A stretch of DNA of 64,000 bases, taken from Lamellibrachia satsuma (taxonomy: Eukaryota > Annelida > Polychaeta > Sabellida > Siboglinidae). Positions 36,108 through 63,334 of the stretch are shown here, piece by piece. Location: positions 5,812,001-5,876,000 of the forward strand of contig BSQZ01000001.1 in NCBI GenBank assembly GCA_033239005.1, read 5' to 3'. The position numbers were made by a program, and so were the translations under genes. The notes beneath the pieces were generated by a model, which worked only from the letters and a program-made list of their open reading frames with translations, did not search any database and had not been told where the DNA came from. The first letter of the stretch is position 1. Every line of letters starts with the position of its first letter.

Positions 36108-37834
36108 CTGAGTAATGCCCAGAGTTTTTTCAATAATTATTGTCCTCCCCCAATCAGATCAACCGGCGGTTTATTAAACTTTCAATGGAATATGATGTTT
36201 CCTCTCTTGCAATTTACCACATATGTATTTGTGCAAAATACATTTAATGTACGTAGCATACAACTTCTTCAGGAGTCTAATTTGAATAAATGCCCCTTTC
36301 TGTGTTCTTTATCTAGCTACGTGCCATAACCAGATGTTGTGCTTACAACACATTCACTGCCGTATTCATAAACTCTGCTATCCTTCAGCACACTTATATT
36401 GGACACTTTCAACAAATAATAAGTAGTAACGTTAGCTGATGCCAAAAGCCAAAAAGGACCATGCTACTATAAAATCTCCTAAGTTATTGTTGAAATGCGC
36501 AATGTCAGAAACTTCCGATTTAGATATGTGATGTACAAGGTGCAGTGTTAACCACAGACGGGCCATTTGCAGTATCTTCTGGAGCTTCTCCCACCTCTGC
36601 ATCATCAATTGACAGTTTCTCAACATTAAATGATTTAAAAAACATCCACTAAGACAGGGGTGGAGATCTTATTAAGGAACTTATGTGGACTTTTGACAAT
36701 AGTAGTTCGTAGTTACATATACTGTTTTGTGAAGCGTATTTTGTACGATTGATCCGAGTTACATGATCTATGTCACATACACATAAGTTCCTTCACATGC
36801 ATTCCTTCGTACGATCCGAACGCTTCGTTAAACCAGCAGTGATACATGATTTTTAGGGCATGAATTTGTATTCATCATTGCCATTGGCATTGCCCTACTA
36901 AAACTTGACTGGGTGGTGCAAGGAGTCACAAGGCAGTGCAAGGAGTCACAAGGCAGTGCAAGGAGTCACAAGCTCTTGCAGTGGCTGCCTTTTCTCCCGT
37001 TCAACGCCGGGTAACCAGTTTTCTACAAAACTACAATTCCAAAGTATAAAAAAGCAGAAATATTCAGGACTGATTTTCTAGAAATAAAATCACAAATAGA
37101 CCCATACAGTGATAATAATATTCAAATGGTACCATGTTTCCTACAGCAGGCCGTTCATAGTGGTGGGGCTAGGACCAAAGAGCACACTTTTAATAATCAA
37201 AAGGGCACAGATGTGACGTTTTTCATAGAAGAACGTAAGCAACTAATAGGGCCCATTTGCGTTTGGTAAAAAATACGATGTCATGTTTTAAGAACAATTT
37301 TATTTTCTGGAAGAAAATCCCAAATCGACCTTTTCAGCTTCATGCTCCAATAAAAATGCCTTACTGTTGGGGATACGTTTTAAAAATAAAATTTTGAGAG
37401 GTTAGAATATCAGTATTTGTCATGATAAATATAAATAACTTAGTTCCCAAACTGTTAACTTTTGGTGATGCAACCTGGTGAATAGTGATATATTGTGGAG
37501 AGACGTTGTGAATTTATGGGCTATTGTGTAAGCCATGAAAAATGGTAAAAAAATTGTACAAAGCGGCAACTGTGATTGCACAAACTTGCATAGACTCCAG
37601 ACGCACAACCATGTTATGAATGACTGAGGTCAAAGTGGATATTAAATATACGGGTCATGAAAAAACCCACACATCTAAAAGCCCTGCTACCTTAAAGCCG
37701 AATGTTATATTTGTTTTAATAATTATTTGTACAGCTGCATGCATAATAATAACAATAAATGTATATACGAACTGCCACAATTACATTAGCTATAAATACG
37801 GTAGAGACATTAACTATAATTACCTGGGTAATCA
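36108..37834. other. Unassigned region with a 20-bp triplicate
   Basis: 36915..36974 holds three tandem copies of a 20-bp unit like AGTGCAAGGAGTCACAAGGC. No gene recognised elsewhere; the open frames are short. Confidence 0.5.
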
Positions 37835-38700
37835 CACCGTTCAATGCTCGGTCCTAAACTCTTTATTCTCTATATCAGTGACTTGTGCAATGTGTCTAAA
37901 CTGGAAAAAATATTTTGTTTGCTGATGACATAAATGTCTTCTGTTCAGCCAGTTATATAAAACAGCTTGAGCATATTGTATGCAGTGAACTTTTTCCATT
38001 GCAATTATGGTTCTCAATCAATAAACTGTCTTTAAATGTAGCCAAAACAAACAACATGTTATTGTATGGTCGAGCACGAGTGCATGATATCAGGATAAAA
38101 ATACACATATAAAGAGTACGTGTTACAACATTTCTTGCAGTTCTTGTCGATTAGTCGCTAAATTGGAAAGACCACATTTGTCAAGGAAAGTCTAAGTTGT
38201 CAATAAATGTTGGTATCATGTACATATGCAGGACGTGAAAATATGGGGTAATGCATATTCTAATTAAACTCCATTGTTTTACAAATCTTGCATTTTGAAG
38301 TTTACCAACTTGATACAATTTAGGACAATACTATATATTTTCAAAGCTTATAGAAATTAAGTGCCGTCTAACATTCAACGGTTATTTGTAAAACATACAA
38401 ATAAACACGGCACTAGGCAAATTAGTTTTCCCGAGCATGGACATCAACGAATAAAAGGACTATGTCACTGCTTGTCTATGGAATTAATTGAATGCCAATA
38501 TTACCAATATTCGATCGTTCAACTATTTTAAAGCATATTTTAGAAGGCAGTTGTTGGAAAGTTATGTCAAGTAGACGTGAAGAGTTCAGACGCAAAACCC
38601 ACGAAATCCATAATACCTCTTTTGGTTTAAACTCAATATTTTCACTAGGCTATCATATAAAATTAACCAATTATTGTCTAGTGATTATAAAAATGTCATG
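37835..38700 (+). pseudogene. LINE RT fragment, + strand
   Basis: 37835..37912 reads a decayed SVLGPLLF..YISDLCNVS block. 37915..38112 continues after a frameshift with FADDINVF (the RT catalytic aspartates) and LWFSINKLSLNVAKTN. Further on, scattered C-terminal blocks occur with stops (for example near 38350 and 38490..38600). It is a heavily mutated, 5'-truncated copy. Confidence 0.6.
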
Positions 38701-39159
38701 AAATAAACTAACAACATGTCAGAACTTGCAAAAATATATCGTTTATTAAAAAAAAAAATTTTAATTGTTTTTTTCATTCTTTTTTAGAAAAAACCGCTAA
38801 GTCCATCAGCTGATTTTTTTTGGCAAAACCATATAAATTTGAAGCAAGGCAAAAATAATGTCAAACCACTAGACATTCGACTAGGGAGTTCAAATAGACA
38901 GAATACAAATCTATTAATCATCCATAAACATTTATCTGCGAAAAAATAAAGGGTCCATGGGCGTCCCCAGGGAGGATGGCGCGATTCACCCCCTTTGGCA
39001 ACTGTTGTTGTGAAAGCGATTAATTTTTTTTTTACAATCAAAATCCAGAGTAGTGTTCAAGACGACCCCTTTCTATGATTCTGGAAAGCAAACAGTTTGT
39101 CAGTTGCCATCTGGCGACATAAATCATACCTCTTCTAAACTCCTCAGGCTCTATCCCCC
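38701..39159. other. Low-complexity, non-coding
   Basis: T-rich and A-rich tracts at 38745..38790 and around 39027. No gene seen. Confidence 0.4.
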
Positions 39160-40269
39160 TCACAATCCTCGCTTTCCCCAATATCCTGTATGCCAACTGC
39201 CAACATACGTATCATTGGCGTCAGAGAGCGCACCCTGATAGTACTTCTGCACATTTTTATTTACTCCGAGTTCATCAAGAAGTTTGACAACATCCTGCTT
39301 CTTGGCCAGCTTCACACAGTTCACATCTGAAGAGGCAGCAGGTTTGAATTGAGACCACCTTTTCCCCCTCTTCATATGATGACAGAAATCCCCACCATAG
39401 GCAGCTTTAAACCCAAGATTGTCTCCTGCCACCTGCAACACCCTTGCATCACTAATTTTGAATGACCGTTGTGTTTTAGTAAAAGTTGCAGCCTCTGTTT
39501 TAAAGTCATAACACACCCAGTCTTTACCATACTCATGGACGTTATCATGTCTCTTCAGAATGTCAAAGTACTCGGCTGGGAGCAGTATCGTCTGCCTTTT
39601 GCGGATGTCCTGTTCTGTCCTTCCGAAAGCACGATCGGCTAGAAAGAAGCTGTATCCACGTATCGGAAAGTGGTAGTCAATGGTTAGTTGTGGATATCTC
39701 TGGTTACGAAGAAAAAACAGCATCGACAAAACATGACTGTTTTTATTTTTTCCGTAGCACGAATCAGAGAACAAACGGAGTCGTTCAAACTGTCTCAGAT
39801 CTTCATTCACAACAGAGCCAAATTAATGTTAAGGTTAGTAAATGGCTGTACTCACAGAAGATGCTAAGAAATTATGCCTGACAAACAGGAACTTTCTCTT
39901 TGTTTTCTTTCAGCGCACTGTATTTCACAGTTACAGCCTTGTTTCTTTGCCTATCTTGATCCTCCACCCTAGGGCGCTTACGCTTGCATTGTTTCACAGC
40001 CATATGGGAAATAAGAATGGCATCCTGCTTAACCTTGTCTGTTTTGGCATAAAGCTGCCCCTTGATGTAGGCCAAGTCGTTCTCAGTTAGCGTAGACGCA
40101 GTGGATACACCGGCCTTGTTGTGTGTACATGATACACGGGGGATTTTTTCGTCACCACTGTATCGCGTTAGTTTCGCCAAAGCACAAGCAGAATTATGTG
40201 TCTGACGGCGTCTTTCTTTCCTGGTGGTGAAAGTAACACAGGTTCATCGATTTCGTCGAAGTTTTCCAT
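39160..40269 (-). pseudogene. DUF7869-like gene relic (probably transposon-derived)
   Basis: Minus strand. An ATG at 40269 starts MENFDEIDEPVLLSPP, then the frame shifts into 40180..39872 (a basic KRKRPRVED segment ending KVPVCQA). After a gap and another shift, 39810..39160 is a 216-codon frame with LRLFSDSCYGKNKN, FPIRGYSFFLADRAFGR and LPAEYFDILKRH. The S-D-S-C-x-G/K-N-K-N block is the hallmark of DUF7869 proteins, which look like DDE-type integrase/transposase derivatives and are repeated in many invertebrate genomes. Because the middle part is missing, I call it a pseudogene. The family name comes from memory of the motif. Confidence 0.5.
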
Positions 40270-40289
40270 GACTTTTGGCCATATTTAGC

Positions 40290-42611
40290 AACAAATCACG
40301 AACTTGAATGCTTGTTGCGAGCAACGTATGGGCGCTGCCATATTAGATGGCGCATTACCTGATTTACCCTCCATACGGCGCGCTGATTGGCGGACTGCAG
40401 ATAGCGGCTTTTGCGTAAAAACTGGCTTGGCGTTTATCGGGTTATGCGCTGAAAGGAAGGTTTCAGTGGCATTTAACACTGGACTTAGAGGGTTTTTGTG
40501 AAACATTATTTTGATTTTCGGAAAGATGTCACTGTAAGCTAATGTTTGCTACAATTAACTCCATATTTTTGCTGATGGCGTTTAGCGGTTTCTGTGCCTG
40601 AACTCTTCATGTACTGATGACATGTAATGATTATCGCAGTAGCATTATATGAAAATAAATGATATATGATTTATGTATTTATATTCATGTGTGACTGTTA
40701 ATGAAAGTTGATGGACATGTACTTAACTGCTTTAAATATTGCAGTAATAGTGGGGCAGCATAGCAAAGCAATTGTGCATTTTGTGATTACAACACCAAAC
40801 TTAGCCATTGTATACAATAATATAAGCCGATCATATTCAGATATTTGGCTATTCGATATTATGTGTGCGCATGCCAAGCCGTTTGAAAAATGAGCCGATT
40901 TGTACTCGAAATTGCAGGAATAGGCCTATATATAAGATCAATAAACATGTATGGATTTAAGGGAGTACAATCAGCTGATAATTTAAATATAACTGATTGT
41001 GAATAAAAACATTTAATGCAATTACTATTAGTGCTTCAGTGCCAACAAACTCGGTTTTATTACATTTATATATGTTCTACGACTCTATGTGATCGACTAA
41101 TTCAAGACCAGACAGTTATTGTCTGTCAAGAAACATAATACTTAAAAAGATATACACCCTTGTATTATGCATTTGCTGTGCTTGTTTGAGCAATGACACG
41201 CACGCACGCATTCTTTCTTGCAACCACAGATAAACATCCCGTAATATGTGTTAAGCTTCGCTGAGAATCGTCCAATGCTGCTCGCGCAGACCCTCATCTT
41301 TCTTGATCTAGCCCCAGATAGTGAACAAAGGGTGCTCAGTCATTGGTAGCAGTGCCTAAACCCAAATATGATTACCTCGGTAGACTACCCCCTTCACATG
41401 CTGCTCCAGGTGTTGCTACAGCTTCTTTCTGTGCTTGTTAAGATCAGTGCATTGACTTGTTTTGTCGTAGAGCGGTGTCACAAATATCTCGATGACACAC
41501 GCACTTTCGTCTAGGATATCACTTGGTGCACGTGCCAGCGAGTTACAGGTAGCCACGGCTGTAAAAATATTATGTCCAACAAAGGATTATACATTGCCGC
41601 ACCTTGTTAGTTCAGAAAACATTGGAGGGGTGTGCGATTTACCTGATCCAAGGATGGCAGGTAGTTGATGGGCAGGTAAATAAAGGAAACTTATCCCTTT
41701 TTGTGAATGCTATCCATTAGCTGAAAGGATATGCGCGATCATTACGGACAACACCACAATATCAGTGTCAGCAGTACGTATGAGGGTTTAGCGATGACCA
41801 TGTTTTCATGCATGTGCCACATGCAGTAACATAAGGATAATCTTCATGACTGCATGGGGCGAATAAGTTGATATCAGGTAGTGGCTGGGCAGAGAGAACC
41901 TGCTGATGTGACGACAAATTGCCTATGTAGCAGTCCCTCACCAGATCACTATGTGATGCATTTCAAAGTTAGGGTGAAACATATGGGAAACCTTATGCCG
42001 GCTTGCGTGCACACTGGTTTGCAGCCCACTGTGTATTTCGGGGCTCTTCTTGTGCATGTTATTTAAAGTTGTTCCTGCTCAAGGATTTCACACTTTAGAG
42101 CTGACATGTGGTTCTTCCGAATATTACTGGATGCACATCAGTGTAGTAGTGAGGCAACTGCCTTTGAGCTGCCGTTACCACCGATAATACCAATGTCACG
42201 AGCCGTCATCTTCCTAAATGGGATGTCGTAATAAATTGATGCCAGTTCCATGGAAAAGTGTTGCTATCCGTGTTCGCAATGGAATCATGGTCAATATTGT
42301 TTAATAAATAACAACAATGATAGATTTATGAAAAAACGGCAAACATTTTGAAATTCAAGATGGTGACCTACACCTTTATAATTTCAGATGGCCTAATATC
42401 TTAAAATGATCCTTATATATTAATCAACATATCTAAGTTTCATTCTTTAATCACAAAGTGCACAATTGTTATGGTATTTTGAACTATGCAGTCCTTACAC
42501 TATAAGGGAGTAACACGACTTTGTAAGTACAACTGTACAATGTATATACAATTTATCAGATTTCTCGACTAGTGGCAGGAAAAGGGTGCAAACAGTGTTT
42601 TGTGTTTTCAG
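40290..42611. other. Upstream region of receptor copy B, no gene recognised
   Basis: This should contain the promoter and signal-peptide exon of copy B if they are close. I looked for an ATG plus hydrophobic stretch ending in a phase-1 donor and found none I could defend. Open frames at 40708 and 41881 are short and featureless. Confidence 0.3.
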
Positions 42612-56864
<14,253 letters not shown>

Positions 56865-57319
56865 CAACATGTTGATATGTGCCAGACGGCTGACGTCAAC
56901 ATATTCCTGTCAACATGATCAATGCTAGATGTTGGTTACTGTGGTTGTATTTATTACCACATAACAGTTCAATCTTACATGTAAGACGTGTGTTGTGCGC
57001 CAGTTAAGTTTCACCGATTGGTTGCAATTTCACGTGTCAAAGACAACTGATAATTTAGACTTCTCAATGGTGCACATGCTTCTCATATTTTGTTATACAA
57101 ATTTACTGTTGAATTGATGTCCAGTGTACATTCTGGGTTGCATTTTGTGCTACATTATGTAACGATTTTGAAACTCTAATTATGTTCAGTTTAAAAATAA
57201 CATGTTTATTGTCTCCGCAAATTTGACATTGTCCATCTACATTGTAGTTGGTAATCTGCGAAGTTGGCATTTTCGGGAAATGTTGTATAGGTCCTAATCA
57301 AAACGATAACATGCTGGTA
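56865..57319 (+). other. 3' flank of copy B
   Basis: Similar to the flanks of copies A and C (CAGTTCAATCTTACA, CACCGATTGGTTGCAATTTCAC, and GCAAATTTGACATTGTCC at 57218), so the duplicated unit extends at least 350 bp past the stop. No gene. Confidence 0.6.
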
Positions 57320-57680
57320 GATAGGCGTACTAATGTAGTGGCTATGAATTATATCCGCTAGAGTTATGGATTCACTTCCCGTGCCATATAGTGTAGCGAC
57401 CAGATGTTAACAGTAGTTTCCGGTCCCACATATAAATTTGTAATTATAATTTTACACTGTGTTTTGAACTTTATTAATTACTTTATTAGTTGGCATTATT
57501 AACTGATTGCTTCAGTGATTGGAGTGTTTTTGTTAATATGTTTTACCATTGTATTAAGTGCTGATATGTCAAAATAAATGGGACAAATAAACATTTTCTA
57601 ACTCTAACTGTATTAACTTATGTCACGTAGTGAGGACTGTGTCTCAGATGAACACGTTAATGTCGGTCCCGCATCGTTAC
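57320..57680 (+). mobile_element. Degraded SINE of the 44105 family; possible poly(A) signals inside
   Basis: The head at 57325..57395 has a tRNA-like TAATGTAGTGG and GGATTCACTTCCC. The tail at 57652 reads CACGTTAATGTCGGTCCCG, as at 44105 (inverted). AATAAA occurs at about 57575 and 57588, the nearest candidates downstream of copy B, but their use is unknown. Confidence 0.4.
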
Positions 57681-58027
57681 GTGTTGCGTTATATAATCAT
57701 TGGAAACGTAATAGAAGCACTAAGTAAGATATACAAATCCACCATGACTGTCCAGACACAGTTCTGGAGAGGACTTTTGTTTACGGAAAATGACATGCAT
57801 CAGTTCATGATGGCCACATAGTGTAAACCAAGACACTGCATTTTTGGATAAGTGAGGAATTCATTATTTTTAGTATTGTTGGGGGTCTTTTTGGTGAGTA
57901 CATTCTAATTTTTGTTAAGGGAAAACATCTGATATATTATGAAATTTGGCCCCGTAAACTCGTCCTCACTATAGCCACTGCACGACAACCCCACTGAATT
58001 AACGTTACATACTGAATTGCTTGAAAA
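57681..58027. other. Non-coding, nothing recognised
   Basis: No coding, RNA or repeat structure I can support. Confidence 0.4.
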
Positions 58028-58150
58028 CAGGTTGGTCCTAAATATTGGTGGGAGGTTGACCTAAACAAAATTGGTGGGAGGTGGGAAGTGTTCTCTCATA
58101 AATGTTGGAGATGGGAGGTTGGCCACCAAAACAGATGGGAGGTTGAGACC
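58028..58150. repeat. Degenerate minisatellite rich in GGTGGGAGGTTG
   Basis: Four to five irregular units of about 25-35 bp ending in GGGAGGTTGrCC-type sequence. A related CCCACC-rich stretch in inverse sense lies at 18080..18180. Confidence 0.55.
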
Positions 58151-58335
58151 CCTACAGCTGCTATACCATCCCTGTATTGTGGCACAAAATAAAAATTCAC
58201 CTCGAATACGTCATGTATTTGGAAACATAAACACAACTGTTTAACTTCGTCCACATTGAAGCTATAGGCTATTGGTTATCGACTTGCGGCGAGCCAATCG
58301 TCGCCAGGTTTACAAAAAAGGCGCTCTCCAGAACT

Positions 58336-58600
58336 GTGTCTGCAGTGGCGTCACACGGAGGACTGGACACAAGCCACATTGAGGAAGTATACACTGTCAC
58401 TGACTTCCTAGTTCGGAATTATTCCGCTCTTAAGAAACAACTCACCAAGTCCCAGGAACGGATGACATCGCTGAATACAATAGGGTCGTCACGCATCGGT
58501 GTATTTTTGAGCAGAATGAGTTGATTCCTTGTCCACTGTGTGGCGCCAGTGTTACAAAAATCCAAGGGCACTTTGACATGTCAAAAAGGGGACCCTTTTC
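58336..58600 (+). pseudogene. Older relative of the 758-bp duplicated unit, zinc-binding-like fragment
   Basis: The + frame reads VEEVYTVTDFLV-like sequence and ALKKQLTKSQERM, then after a frame change FEQNELIPCPLCGASVTKIQGHF (a C-x2-C ... H arrangement). It matches 34635..34790 joined directly to 35100..35230, without the roughly 330 bp present there. It looks like the coding remnant of an unknown gene or element. Confidence 0.45.
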
Positions 58601-58719
58601 TGGGCAAAGTAATGAATACTCTGCATGTATATATTCGTTGCGCACCAATGCATGTATGAACCTACTTGGTGAAATGAGTAATTAAATAAACATTATTACA
58701 ATTAATAAAAGTAAGTTTA

Positions 58720-59289
58720 TTCAACTGCACCCTCACTAGCATAGACAACGGCATTTTTGCATACAAATTAAAGTGGGGTATGCCCCCAGTCCATTTGTCC
58801 TCCCCCAGTTACATCAACTTGTACCCCTATGCTACCTCCATCCAACGTTAGCAACTCCTGATACTCAGCTGTTTATATAATTGTGTTTTTTTTTATAAGT
58901 TTCTGTGGAATAAACCATGCAGAAAATGTGCTATAAAAAATAATGTTCTTTCAGCAAATACAAAGCATGCCGGTAACGTTGATACGTTCGGTTGAGATAT
59001 GCACAATTTTGTCAAAACTGGTAACCACATATGGACAACATCACGTCATGGGTGACTCATATAGCCATTGGTCACAAGATCACTATTTATGACATTGTGT
59101 TATGCTATCTGATGATAATAAATGTAGTGCATGGGGATTTAATGGTAACACTGCCAACATCACTGGTTTGTTTTCACTGGGTGTATCATCAGAGACGTGG
59201 GAAGGAGACTTAGCCTTGATGATATGTACAAGCAATTTGGCTATTGTTCGGGTCTAGATAATTCAAATATTGGTAGAGAATATGGGTTC
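58720..59289. other. Non-coding, nothing recognised
   Basis: No coding, RNA or repeat structure I can support. Confidence 0.4.
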
Positions 59290-59930
59290 AATTTCTTATG
59301 GCTAAGTTTTACTGAACAATTAAACTGGCAAAGCCACATCGACCAAATTTAAAATAGGTGCTCCAGGACAATAGGTATTTTAAATAAACTCAAACGATTG
59401 TTACCTCTTAATATAAAGTTTATGTTGTATAACACACTGATATTGTCACGTATAAACTATGGCTTAACTGCCTGGGGCTATAGATGTTATATAATAAAAA
59501 AACTTCCAAAGAAAGCAGTACGAATTATATGCTTAAGCAAATATAATGCTCATACCGATCCACTGTTCAAAAGACTTAAAGTAGAATATATTTTAAAATT
59601 GCAGGAACTAAAATAATATCATAAATGTTCACACAATAAACTACCTGTCTACCTGCAAAACTTACCACTTGATCAAAACAATAGCATTCACAACTTTAAT
59701 ACACGTGGTCAATTTAACATACATACAATCAGGGTACACCATGAATTGGCTAAGCGAAGTCTCAGGTACAGTCAGCCACACACCATAAATAATGTTCCCG
59801 ATTTATTAAAAGACAATATCACCACTCACAGTTTACGTGGTTTCGCAATATCATGCTTTATAATCTGAATACATATATTGAACAATGTGCAATACCAAAT
59901 TGTTATACATGCCAACATGATTGACCAAGT
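59290..59930 (+). pseudogene. LINE RT C-terminal fragment
   Basis: The + strand reads LNWQSHIDQI, TIGILNKLKRLLPLNIKFMLYN, LILSRINYGLTAWGY, LPKKAVRIICLSKYNAHTDP and, after a stop at about 59615, NKLPVYLQNLP and THSLRGFAISC. This is the region after the catalytic core of a CR1-like RT. 5'-truncated and dead. Confidence 0.7.
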
Positions 59931-60399
59931 CTCCGTACCTCCTTGGTTATAAATCAATCAATGTAAAAAGTATGCCTATTTAATACTTGTAATACACGGA
60001 CATATACATTTGTTTTGTAGTAATGATGCAATAATATTACTAGGGATTTCTTTCTTATAAGTTAAATAGTCGTTGAAACTAATTGAAAGGGTAGCGATAC
60101 TACTAAATTTAGTCTTAATAGGAGTCTCCCGTTCCTTACATGACGTTATCTTCAGACCGCACATTATGTTCTCACCACTTCGGGGTTTTTTTGTCGACTT
60201 GAATGTAATTTATTATATGGTTTCTGTACTGAATATACTGTTTTGTGATGTCTTTGGGACAAATCAATATTTCCTGTTTCTTATATCGGTATAAGGGGGA
60301 ATCCCGCCAAACTCGAACGACAGTGTCAAGGCCAAGGTGGACTGGATAACACACAGCTGCGAATGACTTGTTTAACACAACTGTACAGCCAAATAAGCC
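59931..60399. other. Non-coding, LINE 3' tail and flank of copy D
   Basis: No feature recognised besides the probable LINE tail up to about 59930. Confidence 0.3.
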
Positions 60400-60536
60400 C
60401 AGAGCTGTGGGACGACTGGTGGATGAAAACGTTTATGAACTTTACATCAACAAAACCGCTTTGAGTGATGAATCTGCATACGTATGTAAAGTTGACCCCG
60501 AACGCGGTGAAGATTAAAAAAATTAACAGTTAATGG
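60400..60536 (+). pseudogene. Receptor copy D: decayed V-like Ig exon
   Basis: Aligns with the last part of 42612..42947: RAVG, then VYELYINKTALSDESAYVC (against LYINKTRLTDEDVYLC), then a stop at about 60514 and a one-base shift, ending at a conserved donor G/GTGAGTA. The first half of the domain is missing. Confidence 0.72.
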
Positions 60537-61949
60537 TGAGTAACTGACTGGCATAGTCACTGAACAACTGGTTGTACATACTAGTATTATGCTATTATGA
60601 AATAAATTGATTAAAGAAACAACATCAGCAATATATGTGGATTGGTGAAATTATACAACTTTAGCAAATTGTATGACAGTTTACATAGTATAAGGAAAAG
60701 AGCAACAATATACTTGTACCCTCTCCTAACCAGACACAAGGTAATATATTGCAATCAGTTACGTGCTTAAAATAATTGTAATCACAAATATAAACTTGTA
60801 TAACATCATGTAGTTGTAATTATATTATTGATTGCATTAACTGTGCTAATGCTGCTTTATTGTGGTCTCATCCCATCTTGCCAACAACTGGATTATTTCA
60901 TATTGTTGAAAGCTATGGAGTTTTCATACATACATCAGGGTTGTTTGAATAAACGTTCTTGAATTGAATTGAAATTGAAAAAAGTGCTGTTCTGTTTCAT
61001 TTTAAAAACAGCCAATGTTGACACACGTTTGCTAACGCTTGCTTACTAATGCATGATATATAAGGCACACCACATTCATTGCGGTAAAACTCAGATATAT
61101 TTCCTCCCATGCTATAAATGAATAAGTCATGGAAGAAATACATGATATGTGTCAATTGAAGCTGTGTAGATCCTGTCTACTGCTATTAATGGTGACAGCT
61201 AAGATGGCCAAAAGTACACTTGGGTACACCTGATTAATGGCACCAGTGCAAGCAGAATGCATTAGTCGCATTAAGTAGGACCGCCTTTCTTCTAGCTGAG
61301 CTCCGAATCCGCATAATTAAACAATAATTAATGTATATATGCATATCGTCATGACCATGTGTTATGTGAATGTCAGTTCCGATGTTTTTTTACACATATT
61401 TAAGACCGCAATGCAGGAAAAACATCATTATGAAGCGCAACGTTAGTACAAATTGGTTTCTGCTGTTGACAACACAGTTTGTGCGATTTTATATTTATTA
61501 TTTATTGCACTTTTGCTCATTGAAAAACGACCACTCCTGGGTTTCTCAGAGAAATGATGAGTATGTTTTTTTCTGATGAGTACGCTACTGAAAGTGTTTC
61601 ATAACAGCTTCCAAGCGCAAACTAGCAACTGGCCTTATGTTTGGAATGAAAACACAAGCAACATGTACGCCTTCACAATTCATCGTCGGACACAAATATT
61701 GTTTAGTTAGTTTAGCTTAGAGCTTACACTTGAAACCTAAAGGTGCCTACAACGATATGCAGATTTTATCATACAGCAAACATAGCAATGTTAGCAAAGT
61801 TTGTTGACAGTTATGTTCTGTTGCGTAATGATGTCTATGTTTTTACAAATGGATATATGACATCAGCAGTGATTCCATAATTGTTTTAAAAAATTGTGCT
61901 AATATTGCAAATAAAACAATATTGGCAGGAATTAGGGCTGGGAAAAGCA
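60537..61949. other. Former intron of copy D, nothing recognised
   Basis: No coding, RNA or repeat structure I can support. Confidence 0.35.
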
Positions 61950-63060
61950 CCACTGAGCAGATCTTAAATGTAAGACTGATCAAAGATCACCAAACCAAAC
62001 AGACCTGATCCACAATTGCATTGACTTTAAGAAGGCATTTGACCGTATCTAGCATGAAGGCATATAGCACGTAATGAGAAATTACAACTTTTACAAAGAT
62101 CTGATACAACTCATATAGGCACTGTATGCCAACTCAACCAGTGCAACACTTATAAACAACCAACCTGGAGAACTTGTTCAGGAAACCTGTAAGAGTTTGT
62201 TAGAGGTGCCCACTCTCGCCAGTTCTCTTCAACATATTCCCCAAGAACATCATGCAGGAGATCCTCCAATACTTCAACACTACCGTATCTACTGGTGGAA
62301 GGCCGATTTGTAAACTTCGGTTAACAGATGGTATCGACACCATGGGAAGTAGCGAAAATGAACTTCAGGACCTCACCACTAGACTGGAAGAAAAGGCTGA
62401 TGGGACGGAAGAAAAGCAAAGTTCGTGTCAACAGTACCAACCAGGACACCCATATTAACATCACGATGAACGACCAGAACCTTGACGAAGTAGACTCTTT
62501 CAATTATATTGGGTTCACCTTAAGCAAAAACGGCAACTCACAAACGAAATAAAAACAAGGATCGCCGTGGCCATGTCTGCTATGTCAAGACTTAACATCA
62601 TATGAAAGAGCAGATATATCAACTTCCAAATCAAGCTTAAACTCTACAGAGCATTCATAGTATCAATTCTTCCTTGTGGATTCGAGAGCAGGACTCTGAC
62701 AGCAGAGGCAGAGAGATGCGTACAAACATTTAACATTAAATGCTTTAGGAGTCTCCCCCGCATCTCTTACAGCGAACACAAAACGAATGAATACGTGAGA
62801 CAATAAGTGGATTCCCATGCTGGAAAACAAGAGTCCTTTTTGTCACCGGTAAAACAACGAAAGCGCTCCTGGTTTGGCCACATCACAAGACACAACACCG
62901 TTTCAAAAATCATCATGGAAGGCACCCTGGAGAATAAGAGAAGAAATGAAAACTGGCTAGATAAAATACAGGAATGTACACATATAGATCTCTGCACAAC
63001 AGAAAATAGGCAAGGTTAGCGAGGACTGTGTGTGAATGGCACCCCTGCGACCGCAAATGG
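61950..63060 (+). pseudogene. Non-LTR retrotransposon RT fragment
   Basis: Fragments in shifting frames: CPLSPVLFNIF at about 62210, LRLTDGIDTMGSSENELQDL at about 62310 (LADDID-type catalytic block altered to TDGID), RLMGRKKSKVRVNS at about 62400, ISYSEHKTNEYV at about 62765, KQRKRSWFGHITRHNT at about 62850 and NWLDKIQECTHI at about 62950. This order is the RT core and C-terminal region of an RTE/I-like LINE, different from the CR1-like copies. Dead. Confidence 0.65.
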
Positions 63061-63245
63061 TTCCATGCATGCAATGTCGGCATATTTATTTTTAGGGTGC
63101 AATATATATTTGTGGGATACAACTCAAAATAAAAATAGTTATACATCGATGTATGTGCATAACATAGTATTAAGTTTATTGTTTACTCATATATATTCTT
63201 TTTGTAAACAGTCATCTTAAAGTACATGTCATACTGTTGTTTCAG

Positions 63246-63330
63246 TGCGGGCCGAATATGTGGCTATAACCGGTCTTGCCCACTAAGTGAGAGAGAAAAG
63301 AGAGGTGGAGGTCAAGTGTAATGTAGAGGA
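63246..63330 (+). pseudogene. Receptor copy D: decayed second Ig exon, cut by a repeat
   Basis: The acceptor TTGTTTCAG is kept (ends 63245). Reading phase 1 gives VRAEYVAITGLAH, an in-frame TAA, then REVEVKCNVEE, matching the start of 44834..45148. At about 63330 the match stops where the 63335..63816 repeat begins. Confidence 0.72.
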
Positions 63331-63334
63331 AGGT

